Assembly (NCBI RefSeq): GCF_048128805.1
Contig: NC_135999.1
Coordinates: 18,072,690-18,136,689, forward strand
Direction of reading: 5' to 3'
Origin: Centroberyx gerrardi
Taxonomy: Eukaryota; Chordata; Actinopteri; Beryciformes; Berycidae
Length of the DNA: 64,000 nucleotides
Part shown: piece after piece, positions 35,303-60,340 of the stretch
Position numbering within the stretch: the stretch's first letter is position 1
Layout of the letters: every line of letters starts with the position of its first letter
Notes under the pieces: generated by a model
What the model was told of the DNA's origin: nothing
The model's input: the letters and a program-made list of their open reading frames with translations, nothing else
Databases searched by the model: none
Position numbers and translations under genes: made by a program

Positions 35303-38209
35303 TTATGAGGCACCTCCTGCTGGGACGGATGGCCTGGTTCTCTTGGCAGCAGATTCCTCCACGGCGAAAGTGTAGCTATACTGAAAAAGCAAAATTAAAA
35401 CACAGTTGGTACAAAGAACAGTACACAACGTAACACGCAGTGCTGTTAATGGATATTAGAATAAGAGAATACAAATTTAAAGTCATATGGGGACATAATT
35501 GATATAAACACCAATTTCTTCAAGAATTTATGTTACAGGATATTTTGTATGCAATAAAAATTTGATGTGTAGTACAATTTTGAGTTCAAATAAGTGCTAA
35601 AACATAGAGCTGAACTGAGAGCCACACATGACCCTACCTCATTTTCAATGTCCTGGAGAGACTTTATACGAATGTTGTTTAGTTGAGCGTTCAGCTGAGG
35701 AGTCTAAGAGACAGAGAGAGGCAAAGAGAAAGAAATTCACATAGATTTGTATAGTACATTTTTATATTAGATGTTTTGGGTGAAAATGAGAGAATAAGAG
35801 ATGGAGTGAGGTAGAAAAAAACAGCTAATTTTTAAACTTTAGAGTACTGTTGGTAATGTTAAAAACAGCAAACGCACCGTGCCATTCGTCTGGATGTCAA
35901 ACTTTGGGTGAAGGGTAAAGGGAACTCCATCTATAGCTAGGGGGAGTGAAGGTAGGGAACAGGTGAGTGGATCGCCGACAGGAAGAGATTAAGCGATCAA
36001 TCGGTAACAGTGATCGTGTGTATCAAGAGAGACTTGGTGTACCTGTGATTACATGGATGCTGTTATCGGCAGCTTTGTCCAAGGTGTCCTTGGCCTGGAG
36101 GCTGTAACGCCTGTAACTTAGCTTGCCATAGGGCAGAGGAGGAGGAGGGTTGCTGCAGAGACAAACACAGGTAGGTGACGGTTAGGAACAACATGTCTCC
36201 AGGAACCAACCTGTCTTATACTGTAGATCAAAGGATGCATTTTAAGAGGGAATACTCAGACGCTCCTGCCCTGAATTACAGTGCCCAGCATCTGATATTA
36301 GTGCACACCCAGAAAAATTTTCAGGTGAACTTCTGCCAACTTAAAAAAAGTGTGAAAACACCATTATTTCAAGATGTGAGGAATTATGTTAGAGTCTATA
36401 ATCACAATCTTAATGTCCTTTTCTCTTCAAACAAACACGTGTGCAATCCCTATTTTTTTCAAAAGTATTTGTAATCTGTGTTTGCTGTAACTGCAGTTAT
36501 GTGTTTACTGCAATCCTGTTACATGTGATTTCGACGTTTGCAATGTTCTGATCCATATCATTCAGATTTGTTGGAAATTTCTTTGCTGTTGCTTATGTGA
36601 ATTGCTGTAATTTAGGGCTTCTCTACATTAAACATGTGTCTCGGTGGAACTGTCAAAACAAATACCTGGGTCTGAGGGGCAGAGGAGGGGACGGCTGCTC
36701 CAGGGAGAGTTTGCGGAGGTCCAGGCTGACACTGCGAGGCTTGGCTTGGGGCATGGGGCCAGAAAAATGGCCCTTTCTGCACCACAACACATAGCCATGG
36801 ATGTCTCTGGAGAAAATGACACATTCAATAAGACATTAATTACTAGATTGTTAATAATTAAGTATTGAATACTAGGCATGGGACGATATGAAAATTTCAT
36901 GTCACGATTATCCTGGCCAAAATAATTGCGATTCACGATATTATCCCGATAATCATCAAAATATGCTTAAAACTCTTAAAATGGCACTAAAACATACTGG
37001 AATCACTTTACCTTACATTTTGTTAAGAAACAAATATTTTTATTGCATCATAGGACACATCTGTTTTTTTGTGAACATCCTTTTCAGTGAAAAACAAACA
37101 AGGACAGATTCAGACTCTCGCCAACACCCAGCAGGTAATCACAATGAGAGAAAAATATCCATTAATAAAAATAATCTACCTATCAACCTGATATCCAAGC
37201 ATTCACATGGTTCAGTTAGTTATATGTTGTAAATGCACAGTAAATGAATAACTTGTTTTGTTTTCAGATCACACAGACAGAGGTACAGCAAGGACAGCAG
37301 AATGAATGCAAAAAAACAATCAAACAATCTTAAATAAGGTAATCATAAATTATAAGGTCCCCCTGCATAAATAAAGGATAAATAAATAAATAAAAAATAG
37401 CAACATTGTGTGAGTCTGTTCTTTAAATAAAATAAAATCAATAGGACTGTACGTTAGTGAGCTAGACAGCTTTTTCAAGTCACTCATGAGGATATTCACG
37501 CTCGTGACGATATTCACGATTATCCCGATAATGGAAATTCACCAAGATAAAATTATCTTGAGTGTCATTAAGTAACCTGTGTGTGTGTTTTCTATTGTGT
37601 GGGGTTTAAATGACAAATGTCCCCACAAGAATAGAAAAATCTGAAAAAGTGAGGACAAAATTTGGATTTGGATTTTAGGAATTTTAGAGTTAGAATATAA
37701 ATTAGCCTATAGATTAAGGCATGTTGTGTTGAGGTTACAGAAGTAATGTAATACTCTGATGATGAAGTTTGTGTTTAACATTTATGTGTGTGTGTGTTCA
37801 TGCATCAGTGTGAGTGGTACTACTAACCCCACACATGTGTAGTGCTGCAACATCATTTTGCTTTTGGCTGTCAGCTTGATATCCAACACAGCTGTGTCCA
37901 CGCTGCCCACTGGGACGACACGTACACACACACGCTTCTTCTTCCACACAGAGGCCTCTGGACACACAAATACAGAAAAACTGGGTCGGTCGAACTGAAA
38001 ATGAACTCAGAAGCAAGAAAATAACACACAGACCCCTACATTTTGCATCCAGTGTCAGGAATGTGTGTGTGTATCTGTGTGTGCGCATGGACTCACTAGG
38101 CTCCAGGTACTCCGCTATATAGCAGTAACCGTGAGGAATACTATCCTTGTCCGAAATGACCTGAACATCAGACACCACCATACCTCCTGACAATTCCTGG
38201 GGAGGAAGG

Positions 38210-38246
<37 letters not shown>

Positions 38247-41200
38247 GAAAATGGAATAAAGGAGGGGCAAATGGAGAGAACAGAGGGTTAGGGCATGCAT
38301 GATGTATTGGGGTAACGCGGAGACACAAGGGAAAGTGATCATTAAATTATGCAAGTGTCTCCCTGATCTAATCTCTGTCTGTTACCTTGCTGTAACAGAG
38401 ATAATACCCAGACTTCATCCCAAAGCTGCGCGTGAAGTTAGCTGCTGCCCCGTCCTCTGTGATGCTGATCTGCAGAATGACAGAAAGACAGAGAGGAAAG
38501 GGGGTTAGATATATAACCTATGACCTATTATTTTTTAGTTTTATTATTCAGGTAAAGTCTCACTGAGATTTAAAATCTCTTCTGCAGAGACCTGGCCAAG
38601 ACAGCAGCAATTAAACATACATCAAGTTACAGATAATGAAACTAAGAAAATAACTTACAAAATAGAAACATAAAACTATATCATGTCAAATACAGTTTCA
38701 AATCAAGTAGGGGTAAAATTGGGATTGGGGGTAAAAAAAAAAACCTAACAATTTAGACAATGTGTTTCCAAGTCTTTTTAAAAAAAGTGTTTAAATTCAC
38801 CAAGGGTAATCAAATTTTCCAGCCACAAATCAGAAATTCAAATCAGTTAGTCGGTGGTAAGTCGCTCCTCTGTACCTGGTTGCTATCAAACTCTTCACAC
38901 ATCACAGTTTACAGCACTTGAGAAGATCATTTTCTAAAAATCATATCTGTTCTAACGAGCAGTATCTAATTAACAAAGAGTAAAAATTGTGTCATAGTGA
39001 AAATTAACTTTAACCATAAACCTTCACAACTGAGCTGTGACTTTTCACACAACTCCCACAATCATCTCTTGTATTCAAATTTACATGAGTTCCCACTATG
39101 TGAGAACTTACTTCTGGGTTCTTCCTCGCAATTATTTTACAAGAACTGCTGCAATACAGTGATGTAGGGTGATATATAGTGAAATCTTTTTATGATCATA
39201 AGACAATACATACTCTTGTATTTTACAATAAAGCACAATTGTTTTATAAACAGTGTTTCAATGTATGTATGTAGTATGTTAAAGTTAGTAAACTACATTT
39301 GCTAATGGATCAGTTGCTAACAAGCCAAGCAGCCTAACATACATACATACATACATTACATATTCACCATAAAAGAGATTAAGGCAGCTGATCAACTAGG
39401 GATCATGTCAGTATATTCATAGAGTGGGAAGTGTGTTTTGCAGCTAGTCAGTTATCAAAGCAAGGTAAAGCAGATTTAATGCTCCCTCCCTCCATCACTT
39501 AGTTGTGTAAACAGTGGTGATTTGCTGGCTGCCAGTCTGTCCTACCTCCAAAATGAGCCAGACAGTCACATACATGGATCAAGCCGCTTGGGTGTTTCAG
39601 CCCCTCTTTAGTTTAAGCTATGAATCCAGGCCAGTCTTTGTGCTTTTGCCTTGTCTGATTTTCCAGATGGAAACCTGATGGAAACCGAACGAACCTAAAT
39701 CTGTTTCCTCTGGACAACTTTTGCATGCAGCCCCAAGCAAGCACTGTATTTTTTTAGTCACTGTATACTTAGTTTTGCGGTGTTCTCACTTGGCAGTGCG
39801 TGGGGCCGCTGTCTAGTAAAACTGGCATATGCCTGGCTCCTGGTTGTTTGCAAACTTTCAAATTAGGTCTTCTACATGGCCACCCCAAAGGCACAACGAG
39901 ACTGTGCAGAAGCTGTACTTGTTTTGTGCCAGTCTGCTTCTGTGCCCTGTGGATACCCATAACTCCCCATGTGTGGCCCTGTGCAGAGTGTATGAGCAGT
40001 GGTATAAACCTTTAATCTACATCTCTGTCCCTACCAGGCTGAAGTCTTTGGGGCACGTGCTGCTGTTGGAGGTCCAGGCCAATGATGTCACTGGTCTGAC
40101 AGCAAGTCCCCCACGCTCCATCAAAGACATCTGAGGAAGAAGAGGGAGTGGAGAAAGATGCAAGGAAGGCAGACGAAAGCAGGAGAGGAGGACAGAGGTT
40201 TAAATATGAATATAAATACATAAATAAAATCCTGTCACTTTTTATTCCTAGAAGAAATCAAAACAGCATGTTTGCATTTTTTCATGTGTATGTGTGTGCT
40301 TTCTCTGGGACTTAATGGTGTTATGAGATCCGTGTTGTGACCATGAGAACAGTGATGACTTAAAAAGTGGAATACTATCCAGTCTAATAATTTATGCTAT
40401 CCCTCAGGCAGTAAATATACTATTCAGTCTAATAATTCTTGTTATCCCTGTTATCTAGGACAATCTGGGTGATATCTGTTTATATGATCACCTTCCCTGT
40501 ACTTTGTTCTGCTACTGTACTGTGCATTGCTGCTGTGACACACGAATTTCCCCTAGGGGATCAACAAAGTGCATCTTATCTTACCTTATCTTATCTGTCC
40601 CAATGCCAGAAACAAGAGAACTAAGCCTGGGAACATGTGATGTAAAAACTGAATTGAGGCGAGATTTATTTTGTTTTACTTTCTTGTTCCATAATAAACT
40701 CTAACCTATTATAGATAGTATCAGGAAGGGAAATCGACACCAGCCAAATGCAGATTAATCGTGACTTGACAGTTTGCCAAGTCTATCAACAACTTTAGTA
40801 GGTAACCAGCCAGTTTACAACCCTAGTAACTCTAGTAGCATTATCACACTTTTTACCACCTTCTCTATCTATCTCATTCACTATGGAGTGGCTATAAATT
40901 TGACATCAAGTAGCCTAACAGAACTTCAAGCCTCTAATTTAAGTTATGGCAGAGAAACGTTCATGGGCAAATATATTTATTCTTATGGACAGTCGTACAC
41001 GAAGCTGAAGTTAGCTCCCGATTCGTAGCCTAGTCCATAAAAATCAGAATAAAAAATGAATTCTTAGTGAATGGTCTTCCCATATAAACAAGCAGAGTCA
41101 CTCAAGCAATTCACACACGACAAAATGTTGTTGAGCTTGCCTCACAATAGACGTTGACTGTCTCATTGACATAACTTCGCTGCTACGTGTGCAAAACTAC

Positions 41201-41376
41201 TTTGATTCCTTGTGTTTCACGAATATACTGAAATATCCACCAAGATACATACTTACCCCGCCTCTGTATTCACTTTTACTCCTTTGAGGTTTGATCTTGT
41301 GGCGGGTGAACAACTTTTTAGATATCAGCCGAAATTCTTTGGCTTTCCTCGTCAAAGCAGGAAGTACTGATTCCAT
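35303..41376 (-). CDS. mvb12a: Multivesicular body subunit 12A (ESCRT-I)
   Basis: ESCRT-I subunit acting at endosomes in sorting ubiquitinated cargo into multivesicular bodies. Exons in transcript order: 41376-41257, 40130-40035, 38469-38386, 38196-38097, 37957-37828, 36806-36666, 36152-36043, 35936-35878, 35703-35638, 35380-35303; 984 nt, 327 aa, all in frame. From the second-exon Met (40130) the protein is 287 aa, close to human MVB12A (273 aa). The MABP domain spans [54 protein letters not shown] and [11 protein letters not shown]. The C-terminal UMA domain shows [15 protein letters not shown] and [25 protein letters not shown] and the short Pro-rich linker favour MVB12A over MVB12B. Exon 1 ends at a strong donor (GTAAGTATG), and exon 2 opens with ATG directly after its acceptor, in frame with exon 1. 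The 40-residue extension ([15 protein letters not shown]) is therefore possible but not typical of the family. Confidence 0.92.
36871..37560. mobile_element. Non-autonomous hAT-like element in an mvb12a intron
   Basis: The left part reads TAGGCATGGGACGATATGAA, then CACGATTATCC and ATTATCCCGATAATCATC. The right part (37500-37560) reads GACGATATTCACGATTATCC, then CGATAATGG and ATAAAATTATCTTG. These are inverted, diverged ATCGTGATTAT-type modules seen at the ends of fish hAT MITEs. The right terminal bases and target duplication are unclear, so borders are approximate. Confidence 0.5.
38211..38240. repeat. (GA)15 next to mvb12a exon 4
   Basis: A pure GA run; on the gene strand it is (CT)n lying 15 bases upstream of the exon 4 acceptor (exon start 38196). 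It therefore forms the pyrimidine-rich tract. Confidence 0.95.
38535..38600 (+). repeat. Interspersed repeat, copy 2
   Basis: TTTTATTATTCAGGTAAAGT, CTCACTGAGATTTAAAATCT and AGAGACCTGGCCAAG follow in order, matching the copy at 4222-4310. It lies in the 1.6-kb mvb12a intron 2. The rest of that intron (38600-40034) shows only AT-rich sequence and a short ACAT run near 39338. Confidence 0.5.
40385..40596 (+). mobile_element. 3' tail of a truncated LINE
   Basis: GAATTTCCCCTAGGGGATCA, then ACAAAGTGCATC, runs into a TTATCTTACCTTATCTTATC tail. The CCCCTAGGGGATCA core parallels the tail at 980-1036. Only the 3' end is present. It sits in the first mvb12a intron. Confidence 0.6.
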
Positions 41377-41470
41377 TTTGACTTCAACTCCCATCAAGCC
41401 ACGCGCTACCGACGTCAGAATAAATTGCCAATTCACCTGAACGCAAGATGGCAGTATTATAAAACAAGTC
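41377..41470 (-). promoter_or_regulatory. mvb12a promoter region
   Basis: Upstream of the first possible start codon there is GACGTCAG (half CRE) at 41410-41417 and AAGATGGC (YY1-like) at 41446-41453. The surroundings are moderately CpG-rich and there is no TATA box. The open frame continues upstream without a stop to about 41541, so the true start of transcription decides the protein's N-terminus. Confidence 0.35.
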
Positions 41471-42569
41471 TGACTAATACAGTCTAGCTGGTGTCTATCA
41501 ATTTCCATAGCTTCCATAGATATTGTTTGTTCATTATTCATTGTCTGTGCATTAACTGTAAAATATGGTATTTTACAGTTTTGATATTATGATATTTTTG
41601 GACTCCATACACACTGACTCCAGTCACAATCGTTGATCTGAAGAGAAATAACCTAGGAAGAGATAAACATTTAATTTTTGTTCCTTCACAATCAAACGCT
41701 GCACATACATAGGTGCGTTAGGTGTGTTGGGGGAGGGATAGACAGAAGGGTTAGAGTGTTGAGAGAAAGATCGATTCTCATTTACATGAAAATGAGGGAG
41801 AGCAGGGGAGATTGAGGGTGGGAGAGAGAGTGAGAGAAGGATAATGGAAAAGGGGGGGAAGGGTGGTGGAGAAAGGGCGAGGGAGAAGGCAGAAGGAGAA
41901 AGGAGGCAGGCGGGATGGGGAGAGGTGTGTGACGGAGAGAACAAGGGGCGCGGAAGGAGATAACAGGGAGGAGAGGGAATGTGAGATACATGGGAGATGA
42001 AAGGGGAAAAAGAGCAGTGGGGTAAAAGAGGGCAGGGGAAAAGACAGAGGGGAAAACTGGCAAGGAAATGGGAAATACACACACACACATACACGGTCAC
42101 ACACACACACACGGTCACACACATCTGGTTTAATGTACTGTTTTAATGTGAATGCCTTGGTGACACAAGATAATCTTCATGACAATGACACCAGGCAATA
42201 GGCTGCAGTGGCGCCACACCAGCAGGGTCGAATACAGAGAGGTTGAATTTCTTGTGTCCTCACGTCCTCTTTCTCCTCACCAGGTGAAAGGATCTTTGAT
42301 GTTTGCATCTGCTATGTTGAGAAGGAAGTAAGCACATATAGAATGCAAATAATCCAGACAAATTGTAAATATCTAGGAAGGTTATTCTTAATGATTGTTT
42401 ATCTTTTTTTCTATGCAGTATGCTTGGAGCTGCACCATATAAACAGTTCAGTTCACTGTTATGTCATCACATATCTTTGGGCCTTTGATAGCACCAGACA
42501 ATACACACTCATAGTAGACATAAACACTCTTTTTTAATCAACCTTCATCTGTGTGTGTGTATGTGTGAA

Positions 42570-42570
<1 letters not shown>

Positions 42571-42645
<75 letters not shown>
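42571..42645. repeat. (GA)n microsatellite, about 37 units
   Basis: One of the longest dinucleotide runs of the window, almost pure GA, in the region upstream of pbx4. Confidence 0.97.
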
Positions 42646-42649
<4 letters not shown>

Positions 42650-42713
42650 GCAGACAGACAGAGAGATGAGCTACAGACACTTAGATGGAGCATCCAGAGG
42701 TGCTCAGGTCCCC

Positions 42714-42727
42714 GTTGGCATGGCAAC
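42714..42727 (+). promoter_or_regulatory. RFX X-box-like motif
   Basis: GTTGGCATGGCAAC has the two inverted half sites (GTTRCC-like and RGCAAC) of an RFX X-box. It lies 4.7 kb upstream of the pbx4 start codon. Binding is inference. Confidence 0.4.
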
Positions 42728-43221
42728 ATGCAGAGCAGACCACGGGGGTGGCTGTAGGGGGGTTGGAGCGGGTGGACTGTTCCATCTGGGCGAGAAAGGA
42801 AATCAGTGTTTATTCAGGGCATTTAGCTTAATTGGCTGATTGACCAATTAATGAGAATGAGCCAGCAGTAATCTGCTGAGATTTAACCAAGGGGGAGAAA
42901 GGGGCAAATTGCCAGAGTGCGTGTGTGTGTGTGTGCGTCAGTGTTTCTGTGTGTTTGTGTGTGAGTGTGTATTTGTGCCTGTGCAATATGTGTGTCTGCG
43001 TGTTGAGAGTGCATGTAGCTGTGTGTGTGAGTGTGAGTTTGTAAATGTGAGAACGATAGAGTGAGAGAGAGAGCAGTTTCAGCCGTTGTGTTGTTTCCTG
43101 CGATGTCGTGGGATTCATTCATCTGTTCCATTAGATGGCCTCCTGTCTCTATCAGAGTGACAGGCTGGCCATTGCCACACATGCACTAACACTAGCACGC
43201 TCGTGTGCAAACAAACACATG

Positions 43222-43224
<3 letters not shown>

Positions 43225-43255
<31 letters not shown>

Positions 43256-43400
43256 AGGCTTTAGATATCTGTGGGGTAACATTAAGGATGTTTCTGTTCC
43301 CTGTGCTCTCAAAAGCATTAGGCCTCAATCACACTGAATTGAGAAGAAAAAATATACTATATTCCCTGGCCCCTCTTCAATCCACCAAGCACATGCGCGC

Positions 43401-43453
<53 letters not shown>
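43225..43453. repeat. Two (CA)n microsatellites
   Basis: CA runs at 43225-43252 and 43405-43453, 150 bases apart, with TG-rich sequence just to the left (42917-43040). A further run lies at 43980-44014. Confidence 0.95.
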
Positions 43454-43458
<5 letters not shown>

Positions 43459-43977
43459 AGACACAGCCTCCAGATCTGTGAGGTAATGGAGGAGGTGGTG
43501 GTAAGTGGGGGTGTAAATGAAACTCTAAACCACGGCTCCTGCCCTCCCCCCTCTTCCAGACCAGCCGTCAATCATCCTGAAAGGAGGCGGGCTAATGTCC
43601 CAACGTTCTACCCCCCCACCCCCTCTCCCCCTGCTATGGCAACCAAGCTGCCAATCAAATGAGGGGACTGGGTACAGCTGTCTGAAACTCTCAATTTATG
43701 GGTTCAGGCTTTGGAAGAAACCATACAATCCTTCACTAAGCAGTAGACATGCTCTAGTTCTTACTGTGCGTAGCTTTGCTCTTCTTATGTGAGACTGCAT
43801 TGTGGAAACATAATTTACAACCTTTTAATGGAAATTATATACAATGCATGTCAGGAGAATTTCATGGTCTGATGCCACAAATGTTGCAGACACTGTAAGC
43901 TAATGATATACAAAAATGAAAATAAAGATCGAAAAAATATATTACTTGTGTATATTTATCCCTATCCTACTGTCACT

Positions 43978-44017
<40 letters not shown>

Positions 44018-44890
44018 ACACAGAGCTAATTAAGTCATTAGCTGAAAGCGTGAGGACTCAGTCACTCCTCTGTCTTCAACAGCAGCTTTCTCATTAGAGG
44101 ATAGCTGAATGACTCAATCTTCACGGAACAAAAGGGCTCAGACCGATGCTATAGCCATGTCTGAGGTAAGGCCAGATGATACCTTTGAAATATTCTCTTT
44201 ATCTCTCTTTCAGGGGTTTTTCCAAACTTTTTTCATGTCAGCAATCCTCCAAATAGATCTGCATTAGACCACCAACCACCATTCGATAAGATTTTGTCCC
44301 AAAGAACCCTTTCTGAGAAGATGCTGCTGTTACATATGACTTGAACCAGAATTACATAACTGCCTACTGGGAACCTATGCTCAATACAACCATCCCTAAA
44401 GGCTACATTCTTTCATTGTGCACATGTCCAGTGACTGAAATAATTGTGAAATTAAACTATTCTTAATTTTGCTACATAGGGATCCTCTGGAAACCCCAGT
44501 TTGGGAACTACTGCCTGTCTAGAAAGACTTCATTGTCTTAAAGCAGAGCATCTTACAAACAAAAGCTGACATGATTATCATCATCACCATTGACAACAAG
44601 GGTGGCTACCATGGTGGCCTGTCTGATTGGCTTAATGCAGATGATCTTACAAACCACCCTCACAAAAAAGAGCAATACATTTTAGAAGGATACTACACAA
44701 ATATCTAAGCAAAATTATAAACCATAATATCCTATATGAATATTATAGTGATGCCATAGGAAATAAAAAATATCATGAAGTAGCCTACAATACGACAAAC
44801 ATGAACTCACTATTGAGTAGTACCACAGACACAGTATAAATCCCTATAAGAAAAGAGGCGCCTCTAGGAATTCTAGGCCCCCTGACAAGA

Positions 44891-44930
44891 CCCCCCCCCC
44901 CCCCCCCCCCCACCACCACCACCACCACCA

Positions 44931-44963
<33 letters not shown>
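44891..44963. repeat. Compound C-run, (CAC)n and (CA)n
   Basis: A poly(C) run of about 21 bases passes into about seven CAC/ACC triplets and then (CA)n. It looks like stepwise slippage evolution of one tract. Confidence 0.95.
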
Positions 44964-44964
<1 letters not shown>

Positions 44965-45136
44965 CCACCCTGATGCCTCTAATTTAGTACAGTGTCACTT
45001 CGGGCCCCTCTTGTTTGGAGACTCTGAGAGTATTCCCTCTTTAACCCCCACTAGACATTCCTGTACTGGAATATCAGAATATTATGGTGATTTTTCATTG
45101 GGGCTGAGAATCTTACTATTACTAGCCTATTACTAT

Positions 45137-45182
45137 GTTATCATTATTATTATTATTATTATTATTCATAATAATAATAATA
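45137..45182. repeat. (TTA)n / (TAA)n inverted microsatellite
   Basis: TATTATTATTATTATT is followed, after CA, by TAATAATAATAATAA, so the two triplet runs can pair as a hairpin. An AAC-rich stretch follows to about 45226. Confidence 0.85.
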
Positions 45183-47441
45183 ACAACAGACAACAGTAAC
45201 AACAACAAAAAACAACAACAACAACAAGGATTGTTTCCATGGTGAACTGATGAACTGGCCTCTCCGCGGTCTCAAATGAAACTGCACCATTCCCCGGGGC
45301 CCGCTGACGTAGGGCGAGGGGATGAGGACTGAAGCTGCGTCAAGGCAACCAGAGGCAGCCAGAACAAGACCGGAATTTAAGCTATTTTGCCTTCAAAATA
45401 AAAGCACCGACACTGGCGCTTGGAGGCCTGACTGCAAAGACATTTTTAGGAACGATGATGCACGTGCCACTGCTGGGGGTTAAAATGGACTTTTGCAAGA
45501 TATACATCCTTCCTTCAGTTATCTGGCATAAGTTTTGTGCTTGCTTGCTATGGTTGTGGCAGGCACAGGGTATTTCAGTGGTGGCTTATACTGGCTGACT
45601 TCACACTGGGTATTCACACCATTTTATAGCTTTTAGGAACTATTGTGCCAAAACTGGGGTAAAGATGCATTAAGTCATTTATGGCCTCTGTGACTACTTC
45701 TACTGGCAATTAGTGCAATAACATAGACAGGTCTCTCTCTCTCTCTCTTTTTTATTTTTTTATTTTTATTTTTTAACTTCGAGTCATTTTAAAATGACAG
45801 GTCTCTGATGGGGAGAGAGTAACAGAGAAAACAGAGTTTGGACCAGAATGTATGTTTTGAAAGCCAGAAATTTCAGCACCTGGCAAAGTAATCGTTGAGT
45901 CACTGGTAATGATCAACAGCCCTATCAACCCCTCGCAGATATATTGTAGACATTTTGTGCTATGGGGCAGTAAAGATCTTGCTTATTGCCCCTTAAACAG
46001 ATATATAGAGATATATAGACATTTCCAAGGTAGTAGTAGAGTAGTAGATAGTAGCCTAGTACTATCCTTTCAAAGTTCTTTGGTATTTGTTTTGTGATTG
46101 AGTCTGTATATTTTGGCAGCCCAGTATATGACATCTTGCATTGGCTTACGTCTATGCTGCCAAAAGGGCATATTGGAAAAAACAAAACAATAATTGTACT
46201 TTAATTTACTATAGATTCCTCAACTAAATGTATCCTATATTTTAATTTCTTTATTTACTTATACTTTGAACATGATTGTTAATAGGGCTTTTAGTTTGAA
46301 AAATGTGACCGGAAATCACGTCTTTGTTATCCTGTCTAGCTTGACAGTGGTGAGCACAGCTTGCTCCGTGTGTGATCGGTAATGTAGCTCTGGGAGGAGT
46401 GGAGCAGGAGGGGGAGAGAGCCGCGCAGAGAAAGAAAACGGGAATAAGGAACAACCAATAGTATAAACTGGGTATTGTTGGACTTGGACGGAACCAGACG
46501 AAACAAGCTGGATGGAGTTCCTCGTAATTATCTTTTTCAGTCCGTATTTTATGTGATTCTGTCGGTCGCACACTTTTAATGACCGTGCAGGTCTTTGGGA
46601 CTTATGAATAATAGCGAAGACGGCAACCATAAAACGGTCACGTTGGACTCTCTGTTCATTAGATAATAAGCTATACCACTGGTCCTACCATCGTTCAAAA
46701 CGCAAGGGTAGCCTATGGTTTTTCTACAGTGTTTTTTTCCTTGGCGTTTGCAGAGGCAGCGATTTGGAAACAGGCCGGACAGTCTTCCAAAGCAGGAATG
46801 AGTTACATTTGTAACGAGCCAGTGTGGTAATTGTTGCCATTTTCTTGCTCGTAGCAAGCCCACTCTCCATCTCTTTGTCGTTTGCATGGCTGGCCGTTCA
46901 GATACTCTACCTTTCTCTTCCTGTCGAAGCCTCCTCGCCTCTCCGGAGCCTCCCGGTCTTGTCTTTACACTGGAAGAAAAACCATGCATACGCGCGCCCT
47001 CCTCATAATCTTACAATAGTATCTTACAGTAGTATTTTGTGAATCGTGCCCTCTCATGCCAAAGAAGCACCGCAGATTGTAGAGGCCTAATCGCTTTGCC
47101 TTTGTCACTTTACTCAGACAAGTAAATGGTAAGGGTGCACTTTTTTCTCTTTTCCTTTGTTATTCGGACCAGGATATGCGCTGGTGCCAATAGCCCCAAC
47201 GGAGCCTAACAGGCTACACTGCTCTGTTTTGTGACCTACGGTTTTTGCATTTTTCTGACAACTTTTCAACCTCTCCGTGTTTCAAGTTTCAAGTGCAGCA
47301 TATTGGTGAAAGTTACCTCTTTGAAAAGGAGCCCCCCCCCCCCTTTCCAGCCACCTTCCCTCCTCCCCCTTTTTATCTACAGTGGAATAACTGTCACATT
47401 TACTCCCCCCATCTTGTCAAAACGACATTTTTGCGAAAGGT

Positions 47442-59680
<12,239 letters not shown>

Positions 59681-60340
59681 GGCTCTACCTTCCCATTCCT
59701 AACCTTGTCATCCTTACCCCGTCCCCCCATCCGACTCCTCAGACTAACACGAGTCCAACCTGTAGTCAAACCTCAAGCCGAGCCACAGACGGCCTCTTCC
59801 ACAGCTCACAAAACTCCACAACTCCTCTTGTTTGTTTTTTTTAACGCCGACCTCCACCACGACTCCCCCACAACAGTCTCTTACCCCCCTTTCCCTTCCA
59901 AGTTAGCCAATGTCTTGACACCATTATCTTTTTTCTTTCTTTTTATAATCACTCACCATGTTTTTTTTCTTCTCTCATTTTTTAAAAGATAAATCTAGTC
60001 ACTGATGTAGAGAGGCTTTTTCTAATACTGTTTCACTACAACGGGGCACCTGCCTGTATGTGGCCTGGAGCCAGATGTGGATTCATCATTTTATTTCAAA
60101 GAATGAAAAAAAAAAAAAAAAGTTTTAATGGAAAAAAGGCAAAAAAATAAATAAATATGTTACTTGTCTTCCATGCATGTAGTCCTTTTTAGATGTTTAG
60201 CTATGATTGTATTTTTTCTTTTTTTCTTGGACTTTTTTAAAAAAAGGTTGCTACAGAGAAAAATGTATAGGTACAACAAAAACTTCTAAATGGCAGAAAT
60301 AACCAAAAATGAATAAACACATTGTATGTCAGTTATTACA
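59681..60340 (+). promoter_or_regulatory. pbx4 3' UTR with poly(A) signal
   Basis: After the stop at 59678-59680, a T- and A-rich UTR runs to AATAAA at 60312-60317. It is followed by a GT-rich downstream element (TTTTTGTGTCCTGTGGTGTT, about 60341-60360). Cleavage near 60335 gives a 3' UTR of about 650 bases. Confidence 0.65.

Larger units (their letters stand above)
41471..47441. other. 6-kb head-to-head intergenic region between mvb12a and pbx4
   Basis: mvb12a (minus) and pbx4 (plus) diverge from this region. It holds G/A-rich purine stretches (41800-42060), many microsatellites, one RFX X-box-like site (42714-42727) and, at the right end, the pbx4 5' UTR. No coding exon was recognised in it. 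A perfect palindrome GTCATTTTAAAATGAC lies at 45783-45798. Confidence 0.6.

Noticed and set aside
41624-42124. Long minus-strand open frame (166 codons), Ser/Pro/Leu-rich
   Set aside because: Composed of purine-rich low-complexity DNA read as pyrimidine codons; no domain and no splice context.
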